This document shows, in pieces, positions 1-7,082 of a stretch of 10,615 nt of DNA. The translations under genes were made by a program, and so were the position numbers. The DNA is from Synura sp. LO234KE (lineage: Eukaryota > Sar > Synurophyceae > Synurales > Mallomonadaceae): contig VKHC01000610.1 of assembly GCA_015143735.1 (NCBI GenBank), positions 1-10,615 on the forward strand, in the 5' to 3' direction. Below the pieces are notes generated by a model. The model had not been told where the DNA came from. It did no database searches and saw only the letters and a program-made list of their open reading frames with translations. Numbering within the stretch: the first letter of the stretch is position 1; each line of letters opens with the position of its first letter.

Positions 1-24
1 GGCCATCATTCTGATATTTTCTCT

Positions 25-459
25 ATGGCAGACAAAAAATTACTTTCGCACGTTGAAAAAGAAACAAAGGTATTGATAGATTAAAATTTATATTATTTCA
101 TAACCATTTAATTTCCGTCAATTTTCAATAATACATAAAAGATGAGATTAATGATGGAGAACGTTAAAGAACAAGAGGCCGTAGTCGCCGTGGTAATTTT
201 ATTTATAAATATTAATATTGCAGTGGTGATATTTATCGGGCTATTTTAGGCCCGCTGGGAGCAAGCGCTCGCTGTAAAAGATATGAAGTCAGTTAGGTCC
301 AGACAAGATTTGGCTGTGAAGCAGGAGGCAAAGTACGCTAGTATTCTGGCGGGTGAAATAAGAAAAGAGAAATTGCTAGCACTTTACAGAAGTGACGACA
401 AGAAGCATGAAAATGAGCTGAATGCGTTAGGTCTCTCGTTCAAAAAGGAGAGGCCATAG
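25..459 (+). CDS. CFAP141-like ciliary microtubule inner protein, three exons
   Basis: Model: exons 25-69, 142-192 and 250-459, all joined in phase 0, giving 101 residues ending at a TAG. The introns are 72 bp (GTATTG..AAAAG) and 57 bp (GTAATT..TTTTAG), AT-rich, and contain in-frame stops. An in-frame TAA at 136-138 closes the frame just before exon 2, so exon 2 alone could only start at 142. The protein is highly charged and predicted helical, with no signal peptide or membrane segment. Its C-terminus, ENELNALGLSFKKERP, matches the pattern E-L-N-x-[LM]-G-x-[SA]-F-x-x-E-R at the C-terminus of animal CFAP141 (C1orf189, DUF4558), and the total length equals that family's usual length of about 100. 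CFAP141/FAP141 binds inside axonemal doublet microtubules. The gene structure is seen directly. The family assignment rests on recalled motif similarity and is moderate, because short helical proteins can mislead. Confidence 0.62.
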
Positions 460-1100
460 ATTGGAAGAGTAACATATACATCATTTTCGTGAATCTTTTT
501 TGAGCCCATTAATATATGAGTGGTCGGTTAGTCGGAGGTGTATGATGTAATCACATTTTCAACGAGAGAATAATACGATTAGGGACAAGAGAATAGGGAG
601 GATTTCATATGATTTTCGTTAAGCGTGAAATATTTCATTGAACTCACTACTAACGGTGCTTGAAGGCTTTTCACTGTTTCTTTATGCGATTATTGTAAGA
701 TGAAAAGAAGTTTTCACTTTTCAATTACGATCACTCGGATTCACCATTAAAACCATAGGGTTGATCAGACACTCTTCATCAAATCGAGCTACACTTGCTG
801 CTGGCTCAAGCCTAGCTACACTTACATAATTTTCATGCTGACGGTGTTATCAGTATACTACCCAAAAAAGGCAATTTTGACCTGTTTAATATCTTAATGG
901 TGGCTTTGATCCGCGTAAGAACAACACGCAGCAAAGAGCAACCTACTTCTGCGGTAATACCATTGTGTAGCGACCATTATAGTCGTGGTGCCGCTTTGTA
1001 TTGGCCTCTTTAGTCAGCGCTACAGCGGCTTAATAACGTTTATGGTGTAGAAACCGCTGCAGCGGTATCGTAATCTTAGACACTCGTCACCGCGCACCGT
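460..1100. other. AT-rich intergenic DNA without a convincing gene
   Basis: Both strands are dense in stops. On the minus strand 846-721 stays open for 41 codons and ends in a TGA (peptide ending LMVNPSDRN); it could be a last exon, but a stretch of this length is expected by chance. The 10-mer AGCTACACTT occurs at 787-796 and 814-823. Positions 960-1070 carry G/C-richer short motifs, including GCGCTACAGCGG at 1017-1028. Confidence 0.5.
1053..1066. repeat. Perfect 14-bp palindrome ACCGCTGCAGCGGT
   Basis: The sequence is exactly self-complementary. It contains CTGCAGC, one form of the CTRYAGC core that recurs in the cluster at 4966-5097, so it may belong to the same dispersed motif family. 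No function is evident. Confidence 0.6.
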
Positions 1101-1232
1101 GGATCATTTCCGAAAATCTTTCATCTTAATTATTGTAATACAGAAGTATCTAACAATTAAGAGCCCCCATATACCAAATGGCAAACCCCGTGACCGAGTG
1201 GGGGTAGGGGGAGGCGGCCTCCACCCAAGGGT

Positions 1233-1330
1233 GTAGGAAATGCCTCCCCCGGGGATGATTAGTACGCAACGACGTCCCCAACTCGGTAGAGGGGAACGCG
1301 CGTACCGCCCCCGGGGGAGGAACTTCCTAC
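1233..1330. repeat. 21-bp inverted repeat with nested hairpin
   Basis: Left arm 1233-1253 and right arm 1310-1330 are reverse complements at 18 of 21 positions; the three mismatches are consecutive (CAT against AAC when read as the right arm). The 56-bp loop holds an inner stem, CCCC at 1276-1279 pairing with GGGG at 1291-1294 and extended by a T-A pair. Just outside are further small palindromes such as CACCCAAGGGTG (about 1221-1232). It could be a structured RNA, a foldback or MITE-like remnant, or a termination structure of the decayed gene that ends nearby on the minus strand. Confidence 0.55.
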
Positions 1331-2544
1331 GACGAGACCACAGAGGGAGGTCGTGACATTGTAGCAAAGCGGCCACAAAGTGCTACTAACGCCAGCAGTG
1401 TCGGCAAGGGTACGAGATGGGGCACGGTATAACACTTTGAATGCGCGGTGCGAATAAACAGACCACCACTTCGGCCGGGACCAGGAAGGCAACAAAGAAA
1501 CAAGCACTTTAGCGGAAAGCTACCAAAGACAGCATATGCATTGAGGAGTAATTTTCGTGGAGACAGCGACACACTCTCAGAGGGCTCCTCCTCCAGGACC
1601 CGCCGCAGAGCTCCGGACAACGTCTCGACAAACACGGGTTCCAACGGCTCCTGCGGTAGAGGGGCCACCTGCAAGGGCTCCAGCAACGCCTCCGCCTGAG
1701 GAGAAGCAAGCACGGCCTTCGGCGACTCCTCCGTCTTAGGGCGAGCACGCACATTCTCCGGGGGCTCCTTCGGCGGAGAGGAAACAAGCACGTTCTCCGG
1801 GGGCTCCTCCGGCTGAGAGGAAACAACAGTGGACGCTGCCGCGGGCGCCCAAACCCCCTCCACATCGTCGAACGTGGTACGTTCCAACTGGAGGAGGATG
1901 CAGACAGGTTCGAAGGGCTTATTGTGGGGGGATCCGCCGGACAGGGGTGATCCGGTGGGGACCCCGAGTAAGGTCGATGCTGTACCTCCCAAGTGTGAAG
2001 CTGGGCGGTCGTCCACGCCGTGGCGACTGCGGCTATGATCTGTCCCAAAGCGGGTAGACCACGGTACTCCAGGGGACTGAGCCAATGCTCGCAATGGAGG
2101 CGCACTGTGTGGAGGAAAAGAACCCCAGCCAACCTCAGCGACACGACGAAGAATGTGCAATAGGTCCGAGTTAGTCGGGGCTATTCCACGTGAGGCTTCC
2201 TCAAAAATCTTGGACATCGCGTCGCGTTGAGTTGCGTGAAGAAGGGCAGCCGGACAAATGCGAAGTTCAAGCTCTGAGAAGCGCGTAGGATAAGTAATAT
2301 CTCATAATGGAGCGGTTATTTCGAAGAGCAAGCAACATCGCCAGCTCCCTTTTACATATAGGGTCCGTCTCGAAGAGTCGCGCTGCTGCATGATGAGACA
2401 TCCCGACGGGAGCGAGATCAGGAATGTGCAATTCAAAACCTATCCGCTCAATTAAGATGTTGAGGCAGGAGGCGCTCCAGGTCGTGTAGAGGATTTCGGA
2501 AGGAAGCCCCCGAGTTGTACAGAAAGAGTCCTGCTCTCAGGTCC
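1327..2544 (-). pseudogene. Degenerate coding region: second copy of an unknown domain plus Pro/Glu-rich tail
   Basis: The longest clean part starts at an ATG at 2217 and runs 296 codons to 1327, but coding similarity begins upstream. In one frame, 2506-2390 reads LPSEIL... and matches the start of the domain at 3539-3180. After a frame switch near 2390 the same domain continues in the 2217 frame (QQ-x-D ... L-Y-V-K-G-S-W-R-C ... ELRICPAALL), interrupted by a TGA near 2304. Differences from the other copy fall largely at third codon positions, which indicates past selection on protein. After about 2100 parts of the alignment seem to move to another frame (Trp-containing helix). Then comes a Pro/Glu-rich repeat tail (1637-1831) and a hydrophobic stretch of doubtful reality. 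Function is unknown. It may be one multi-domain gene together with the region to 3539. Frameshifts and the stop suggest a pseudogene, although unrecognised introns or sequencing errors are alternatives. Confidence 0.5.
1637..1831. repeat. 39-bp coding minisatellite, five units
   Basis: Units begin at 1637, 1676, 1715, 1754 and 1793; a sixth, very degenerate one may sit at 1598. The two right-most are nearly identical (shared TTCTCCGGGGGCTCC). Because 39 is a multiple of three, each unit encodes 13 residues on the minus strand, for example VSSPPKEPPENVR, an acidic Pro-rich repeat typical of disordered linkers. Divergence rises towards the minus-strand 3' side. Confidence 0.75.
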
Positions 2545-3539
2545 GGAGTAGCAGATTCTGGCGGACCATGACGATGCGTAAGCATCGTCTGCACTAAGGT
2601 CGGAATCAGAGTCGCAGTCACCATCCTCCTCTTCTGGCATAATCTGAGTGTCCTCTTGACACGAAATGTTCGGTGCAGTGGAGTTACTCTGTCCGGAACG
2701 TCCAAGATAAAGTATCTGGTTATCATGTGAAGCGTGCGACAGCTGAATCGGGGTGGGTGGTGGTGCGCCAGCATGAGAATAATCTGCGCTTTCATCGGTC
2801 GGCTTCTCAAAGACACACAGCATATAGGGCCGCTCCGCCGTGTCCCCGGCAGGCGTGGCGAGGGAGGACCGCATCGGAGATGAAGGAGTAAACGAAGAGA
2901 GGTTCCAACGCGCTTGTTCAGGGGGGGATGAGGGATGGGTACGGTCTCCTTGAAGCTCCATGCTTCCCCCACCTGATCCAGGAGCGCTGCCCACAACGGG
3001 TCGATAACCATTGTCCAGGGATTAGCTACCCCAATTGTAGCAAAGAGGCTTTCAATACTTTCCATTTGTACAGAAGAAAAGTAGCTAGCGATGTCGTGGA
3101 GGCGAGACATCCACAGTGCTGCTTGAGGAGAAGTGGCCTGGAAGATGAGCGGGGTATGTTGCTGCCTGATAGCGCTGAGGAGAGGCGCAGGACAAACTCG
3201 AATCTCCACGCTAGTCCACTCGTGTTGCAAGTCTCTTTGTGTCGCCTCCACCCGAAAGAAGAAATTACAGCGCCAGCCTCCTGCGACAAAAAGGACCTTG
3301 TCGGCAATGTCTTGCTGGCACTCGTATTGCTGCGAGAAGCCAAGGGGGAAACAACCTCGTATCTGAAGAAGAGTGAGAAGTTTTTCCAGTAGATTGATGA
3401 TCCCTGAATCCCCAAGGGTAGCCTGGCTTAGTGTTTCTAGCGAGGGATGCACTGTACGGCAATACTGCTGCTGGTCGGCATTTCCAAAGCCCACTAGATG
3501 ACATTTCCAGACATTGAAGTGGCGACGTGCTTGTAACAT
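2452..3539 (-). pseudogene. Degenerate coding region: first copy of the unknown domain, then acidic linker
   Basis: The ATG at 3539 follows directly on a TAG. The first ~200 codons look protein-like: a helical N-terminal part (NLLEKLLTLLQIRGC), then QQ-D, L-F-V-A-G-G-W-R-C, EIRVCPAPLL and a Trp-rich helical segment. At the seven-G run 2921-2927 the sensible reading moves to the neighbouring frame, which continues as a Ser/Pro-rich stretch and an acidic cluster (EEEDGDCDSDSDLSADDAY) down to 2452. The ATG frame past this point becomes Arg/His-rich out-of-frame sequence ending at 2448. The acidic linker leads straight into the second domain copy, so both may be parts of one protein of two related domains. 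No known family is recognised; a distant F-box-like start was considered but is unsupported. A homopolymer indel, real or from sequencing, is the simplest explanation of the frame change. Confidence 0.5.
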
Positions 3540-4276
3540 CTAGACTTAGCATGCGAGTGTCAGGGAAAGTTATTGAGAGCTGAGTCAAAGATGGTGCTGG
3601 TACACAATCCGGACAATGTGGGGTATATCCTGCATATCCTCCTGCGCCAAGAGCTGGAGCAGAGGTGTGGCCTAACTGAAATCCTGGACAAGTAGAGGGG
3701 GAAAAACAAGATTGGAAGTTGGCATCAAAGTGAATCTGCGAAGAATTTTAGGACTGGAGTTGAAAACCGGTTTTGGGCGGGCGCAAAATCTTGGGCAGCT
3801 TCGGCGCTTCCATCATTACCAGGAAATGAAAATATAGCAAGGCCCATATTTTCCCGTTGATTTGCAGGGGTAAATATGTTAACTCGAGGTTCATGCGTGG
3901 ATTAGTCCTCTCCAAAGCGGAAGAGGAATGGAACAGGATTGACAGCGGGAGAGCTATGGCAATACGGAACTATAAACGAGGTGGAAGTTGAGAAATGAGA
4001 TAGCGCAGGATTTTTTCCAACGCAATCTTGCGAAACATTAAGAGTTGGAGTTAGTTCCTGAAGTGCTCCAAATCTAAATATTTTCTGAAGATGGTCTTGG
4101 CCGAATTTCGGATTCAGGAGCGGTGGTCCAGAAAACTTAAAAATTTTGTCTCTGTCAGGATTGAGTTGGCTGGAGGCCTGGATTACATTCGCCTTAAAAA
4201 ATGCCCGTGGATTTCTTTCTCCTTGACGGTCACTATCCTTGATAGGTTGGAGAAACGGGTTTTGCTGGTCGCGATT
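3540..4276 (-). pseudogene. ATG-less S/P/F-rich open region upstream of the domain
   Basis: From the codon after a TAA at 4279-4277, one frame stays open for 124 codons to a TAA at 3904-3902, then for another 58 codons in the same frame to a TGA at 3727-3725: one stop in about 180 codons of moderately AT-rich DNA. The peptide contains no Met in its first 124 residues, which is why it is easily missed. It is rich in Ser, Pro, Phe and Asn with scattered FRFG and KFGQ motifs. From about 3740 a neighbouring frame reads a Gly/Tyr/Pro-rich stretch (PALGAGGYAGYTP) that runs up to the domain start at 3539. It is probably the low-complexity N-terminal part of the same decayed gene, or an internal exon of it. 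FxFG motifs recall nucleoporins, but only two are present and this is not claimed. Confidence 0.35.
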
Positions 4277-4934
4277 TTACATTTTGCAGCTTTCGCTAAA
4301 AGCCGGGAGCAGTGTCGCCTGCGCTTTTGAAGGCTTAGATAACTTGTATCTAGAGACCTTTAGGCAAATTCTGAGGAAAAACTACTCAAAAGCCGAGTGG
4401 TAAAATACTTAGAGATGCCTTGATACAGTCACACAAAACAAGTTTTTAAAACTCGTACCGTGGATCTGCTATTGCAATTTGAATTATGTGTTAAAATATT
4501 CTTCTATGTATATGCGTTGCATCGAAACGTTCTTATTTTTTTGAAGAGAAGTTGTTTTGGTATGAGTAATCTAAACGGTTGCTACTACGATTCCAGAATA
4601 GATAAAGAAGCATGTCAGAGAGCATTGCCAACTGGCAAATCTGAAGAATAGAACTTATACAAATCGTCTTTAGTAAAGTTAACAATTACGCGAGGCACTC
4701 AGTTTTATCGTAAGCGTGTCTATTAAATTAGTGGTGAGCAGGTAAGTAATTGAGCTATTAAATTATCGAGTAGAACCCGATCAGCACCAGCTAGCCGTTG
4801 TTTTACTTCAGGCTCAGCTTCGAGCTCTTTCTTGGCGATTCGATAGCAATAGTATTACTGAGAAAATGAAGAATTTCTTTGGAACAGAAGTGGTATGATA
4901 TGTAAGGCAAATACAGCTCAAATTTTTACTTTGA
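4277..4934. other. Intergenic stretch, no supported gene
   Basis: Both strands are broken by stops. The only item worth noting is a 29-codon plus-strand ORF at 4562-4651 (starts MSNLNGCYYDSRI, ends in a TAG) of balanced composition. It has no recognisable motif and is too short to support as a gene. Confidence 0.45.
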
Positions 4935-4965
4935 ATGCCCTACTTCAAGGAGGGACAAGTGGATA

Positions 4966-5097
4966 GCCACTGCAGCCATTACTATAGCGGAACGACTGTA
5001 GCGTCCCCACCAGAGCAGAACCGTTGCAACGACCACTACAGCGGAGCCACTGTAGCCACCGTTGTGGTGGACAACTATCCCCGTCCGAGTATAGCGG
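4966..5097. repeat. Cluster of near-palindromic CTRYAGC motifs
   Basis: Within about 130 bp there are six or more copies of a near-palindromic core: CTGCAGC, CTATAGC, CTGTAGC, CTACAGC, CTGTAGC and the variant GTATAGC, mostly flanked by CCA/GA and GG. A 22-bp form, ACTAYAGCGGARCSACTGTAGC, occurs at 4981-5002 and 5035-5056. ORFs on both strands across this stretch reflect the repeat and the lack of stops, not a gene. Related motifs are seen near 1017-1066. Confidence 0.6.
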
Positions 5098-5466
5098 CCC
5101 TCTTTTATTCGTACGTGCACTGGATGGTGAAGTGTGATACTGCTGTTCTTGCTGCCCTAGTTGATGGGATGAGAAATAGTACGCAAATTCATTTCTTCTA
5201 GTATATTACTGACCAGCGAATGTAGTAATTAAATTGAAACGCACCGCTAACGTGATTACTAGTATAACGAATGACATCATCGGTCAATCTTTGTGTGGTC
5301 TACCGAGAACGTCGAGCCCCGTTGTGACCGCATAGGGTCGAGTGAGAAGCCGACCATCTCTCGTGGACACGGAGGATATTCCACAAACTCGTGAGTACCT
5401 CGACTTCCTCAAAAGATGTAAGGGATTATGGCGGTAAATGAGTTCATTTTTTTGGCGCTGCTCTAG

Positions 5467-5622
5467 GTGTACGAGCAGTTATTCTCACTCAAGTTGCTTG
5501 AAGGGAGAAGTCACATTTGGTTTTCAAAGTTCTTGACCAAGGGTCAAGAAAAAGCACGCCATAAGTGGTCTGATGCAGATGAAACAAGGGCCCAGACGTG
5601 GGTCATGGCGAGTGATCGTTAG
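5467..5622 (+). CDS. Possible last exon of a small gene, unknown function
   Basis: Positions 5467-5622 are open for 51 codons to a TAG and read as a credible helical, Trp- and Lys-rich peptide (starts VYEQLFSLKLLEGR). The exon is preceded by a good acceptor: a T7 tract and pyrimidine-rich run ending CTCTAG at 5466. A consensus donor GTGAGT lies at 5391 (intron 76 bp, in phase with a short upstream reading ending RRIFHKL); a second donor GTAAGG lies at 5418. However, the best-looking upstream peptide (TREYLDFLKR, 5336-5417) is in a frame that does not join in phase. The exon is plausible, the upstream structure unresolved, and the gene may be broken. Confidence 0.3.
   Translation: MYEQLFSLKLLEGRSHIWFSKFLTKGQEKARHKWSDADETRAQTWVMASDR
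5530..5550. repeat. Perfect hairpin, 9-bp stem and 3-nt loop
   Basis: TTCTTGACC at 5530-5538 is the exact reverse complement of GGTCAAGAA at 5542-5550, with loop AAG. It lies inside the candidate exon 5467-5622, so it may be a chance by-product of coding sequence. There is no T-run next to it. Confidence 0.45.
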
Positions 5623-5929
5623 CACCGCCAATCGTTACCGCGAGGCGACGAATCCACTGAGATGAAGCCTTGCCGTATCCAGGATGATTCTCCAGAGGTA
5701 GAGTTAGTCTGCACGGGAAATAACGGGAGGTAGAACTCCTCATACGAAAGTGTTCTCGCTTTATTATGCTAATCAATCCGTTACACCATTCTCTCTCGCA
5801 AATGGATTTCTTGCGTTGTATGTGCTTGGTTGCTGCTTTGTGCTGGATGGAGAGCGTGACTACAAGCTTCACGCAATAGTCGTTGTCAGGTTCTGTGTCG
5901 TATGCTCTTACTTTTACTTCTCGCTTCAC
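5603..5929 (-). CDS. Hypothetical 108-residue ORF
   Basis: An ATG-initiated ORF of 108 codons, basic, with no recognisable domain, signal peptide or membrane segment. It overlaps the end of the plus-strand exon candidate at 5622 and a weak plus-strand ORF at 5750-5983. The length is a little above what chance gives at this base composition. It is listed because nothing better explains the stretch; it may be a fragment of a mobile element or spurious. Confidence 0.2.
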   Translation of the reverse strand: MKREVKVRAYDTEPDNDYCVKLVVTLSIQHKAATKHIQRKKSICEREWCNGLISIIKREHFRMRSSTSRYFPCRLTLPLENHPGYGKASSQWIRRLAVTIGGANDHSP

Positions 5930-5983
5930 TACGCTGGCTTAGCCGACGGCGCATTACGACATGGGCCTCGGGCATCAGACTGA

Positions 5984-6284
5984 TTGGCACAGCGGGGAAG
6001 TTTTGAATCTCTCAAGGGAATGATCGACCTTAGTCATTCCCCTGTGTTGCTAGTGGCGTTGCTGGTCACCAATCAAGACGGCTTCCGTGATGCCATCACT
6101 ACCGGGCCGAACAACACCCGAGTGTCGCAGGAGGTGGAGTGCGCACTCTGGTCTCCCCACCCAGCCTATTCCGATGGCGTAGCTGATTCTCGGGAAAGGA
6201 GAAACACAGCATCGTCCCACAGAGGAGAGTGCCCGGGGCCAGAGGTCTTAGTCATGTAAGATGCCACCTGCCTGCTTCAGAGGA
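5984..6284 (+). other. G/C-richer stretch with weak open frames running into the direct repeat
   Basis: One frame is open from a TTG at 5984 to a TAA at 6257-6259, with an internal Met at about 6020 (MIDLSHSPVLLVALLVTNQD). A second frame, open from about 6188, continues through the border at 6285 into the left 355-bp repeat and stops at 6394-6396. Neither resembles a known family. A hairpin GGGAATGA..TCATTCCC (8-bp stem, 10-nt loop) lies at about 6017-6042. This may be the 3' part of a decayed gene that the direct repeat duplicates in part. Confidence 0.25.
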
Positions 6285-6639
6285 ACTTCTGGACATCGTT
6301 ATGTATCTTCCAATTAAGAGGGCAGAATGGCTTCACGGCGTTTCTCTACTTAAGTTTCTACCACCGTCGCATTCACCATGTCTCAACACGCACTGATCCT
6401 ATTTGAATTTTTTTACTGGCCGTTCCTTTACTCTTTAAGGGAAAAACAAATCAAGTTTGAGTGCCTTCCGTACAACATAGTATGAGCTCAATCTATTAAT
6501 TATTCAGGATTATAGTATGTCTTGTCTAGGGTTAGATAAGTGTGTAGAAGCATTCTGACGTCATAAGTCTGTCGCTGGAGTCGTATGAATGGGCATACTG
6601 ATGGCTTTTATTCAGTTGGCCTTCTATGGAGTTTTTCTA
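6285..6639. repeat. 355-bp direct repeat, left copy
   Basis: Same length, with no gaps and 4 substitutions relative to 9115-9469 (6360 A/C, 6545 T/C, 6570 T/G, 6592 G/A), about 98.9 percent identity. It starts ACTTCTGGACATCG and ends GGAGTTTTTCTA. It lacks TG..CA ends, and no short duplication is visible outside the pair (left flank ..AGAGGA, right flank of the other copy AAAAGC..). This copy contains the tail of an open frame that enters from the left. Confidence 0.95.
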
Positions 6640-6697
6640 CTCCCCGACCACATTCTAAACAAACTCCTCCACCAGGTGACACTGAATGATAGGTTCT

Positions 6698-6723
6698 CTA
6701 GCTACACTATCTAGCTACACTAT
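6698..6723. repeat. Two tandem copies of CTAGCTACACTAT
   Basis: Two exact 13-bp units lie at 6698-6710 and 6711-6723, three bases beyond the stop codon of the retroelement reading frame. Short tandem repeats near the 3' end are known in several LINE clades. The core AGCTACACT also occurs at 787 and 814. Confidence 0.8.
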
Positions 6724-6726
6724 CAA

Positions 6727-7082
6727 CTATGCGCATAGGCTTCTCGGTAGTTTCCTCCGCGGGGGTCCAGCAGGCTTCGTGGCATCCGGGTATTCTTCTA
6801 CCAGTCTCCTTACGCACTCGTGGGTCCAAGGCTGAATCCCGCATCCTGCGACGGGGCCTCTCCGGGGAGCGGAGTGATCGGCTCCGAAGGCGTCTGGGTG
6901 CGTTGTCCGAGTCCTCGTCTCCGTCGTGGGCGTGTCGGGGAGACGTGAGTGGGGAGGGCGGCCGAGCGGGAAGGTTGGTGAGGGAAGAGCCATCTCCAGG
7001 AAGGAAGTCATCGTCGAGGTTGTATGGTGCTCGAGACGGCCGGTTTCAAAGGTCTTCCCACCCAGGTAATCATGTCCAAGCA
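6727..7082 (-). pseudogene. C-terminal tail of the retroelement polyprotein
   Basis: This is downstream of RNase H, in a neighbouring frame that opens at about 7082 (LLGHDYLGGKTFETGR), has an ATG at 7011 and stops with TAG at 6727. It is Pro/Thr/Arg-rich in the middle and ends with a helical segment (WTHECVRRLVEEYPDA). The switch from the RNase H frame falls near a run of five G at about 7082-7086 (plus strand), which suggests an indel there. It has no recognised domain; the function of such tails in retroelement proteins is unknown. Confidence 0.4.

Noticed and set aside
1509-2144. 211-residue minus-strand ORF, Arg-rich
   Set aside because: Over 1640-1830 it is the out-of-frame reading of the 39-bp repeat (RRSPRR). 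Only a short part near 2000-2100 might be coding after a frame change, so it is not given as a gene.
2272-2390. Minus-strand frame that stays open through 2544-2272 without stops
   Set aside because: Only its first part (2506-2390) matches the paralogous domain. From 2390 on, third-position differences and the conserved WRC and CPA motifs support the neighbouring frame, and the other copy has a stop in this frame.
3026-3588. Overlapping plus and minus ORFs opposite or beside the first domain copy
   Set aside because: They are alternative frames of the domain region, with no conservation between the two copies.
4091-4330. 79-residue plus-strand ORF
   Set aside because: It is opposite the longer minus-strand open region, with no recognisable feature.
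4926-5201. ORFs of 64 and 88 codons on both strands
   Set aside because: They cover the CTRYAGC cluster. Composition follows the repeat, and both strands are open at once.
6285-6639. Typical LTR
   Set aside because: The ends are not TG..CA, no tRNA primer-binding site follows either copy, no short target duplication is visible, and no integrase or protease lies between the copies.
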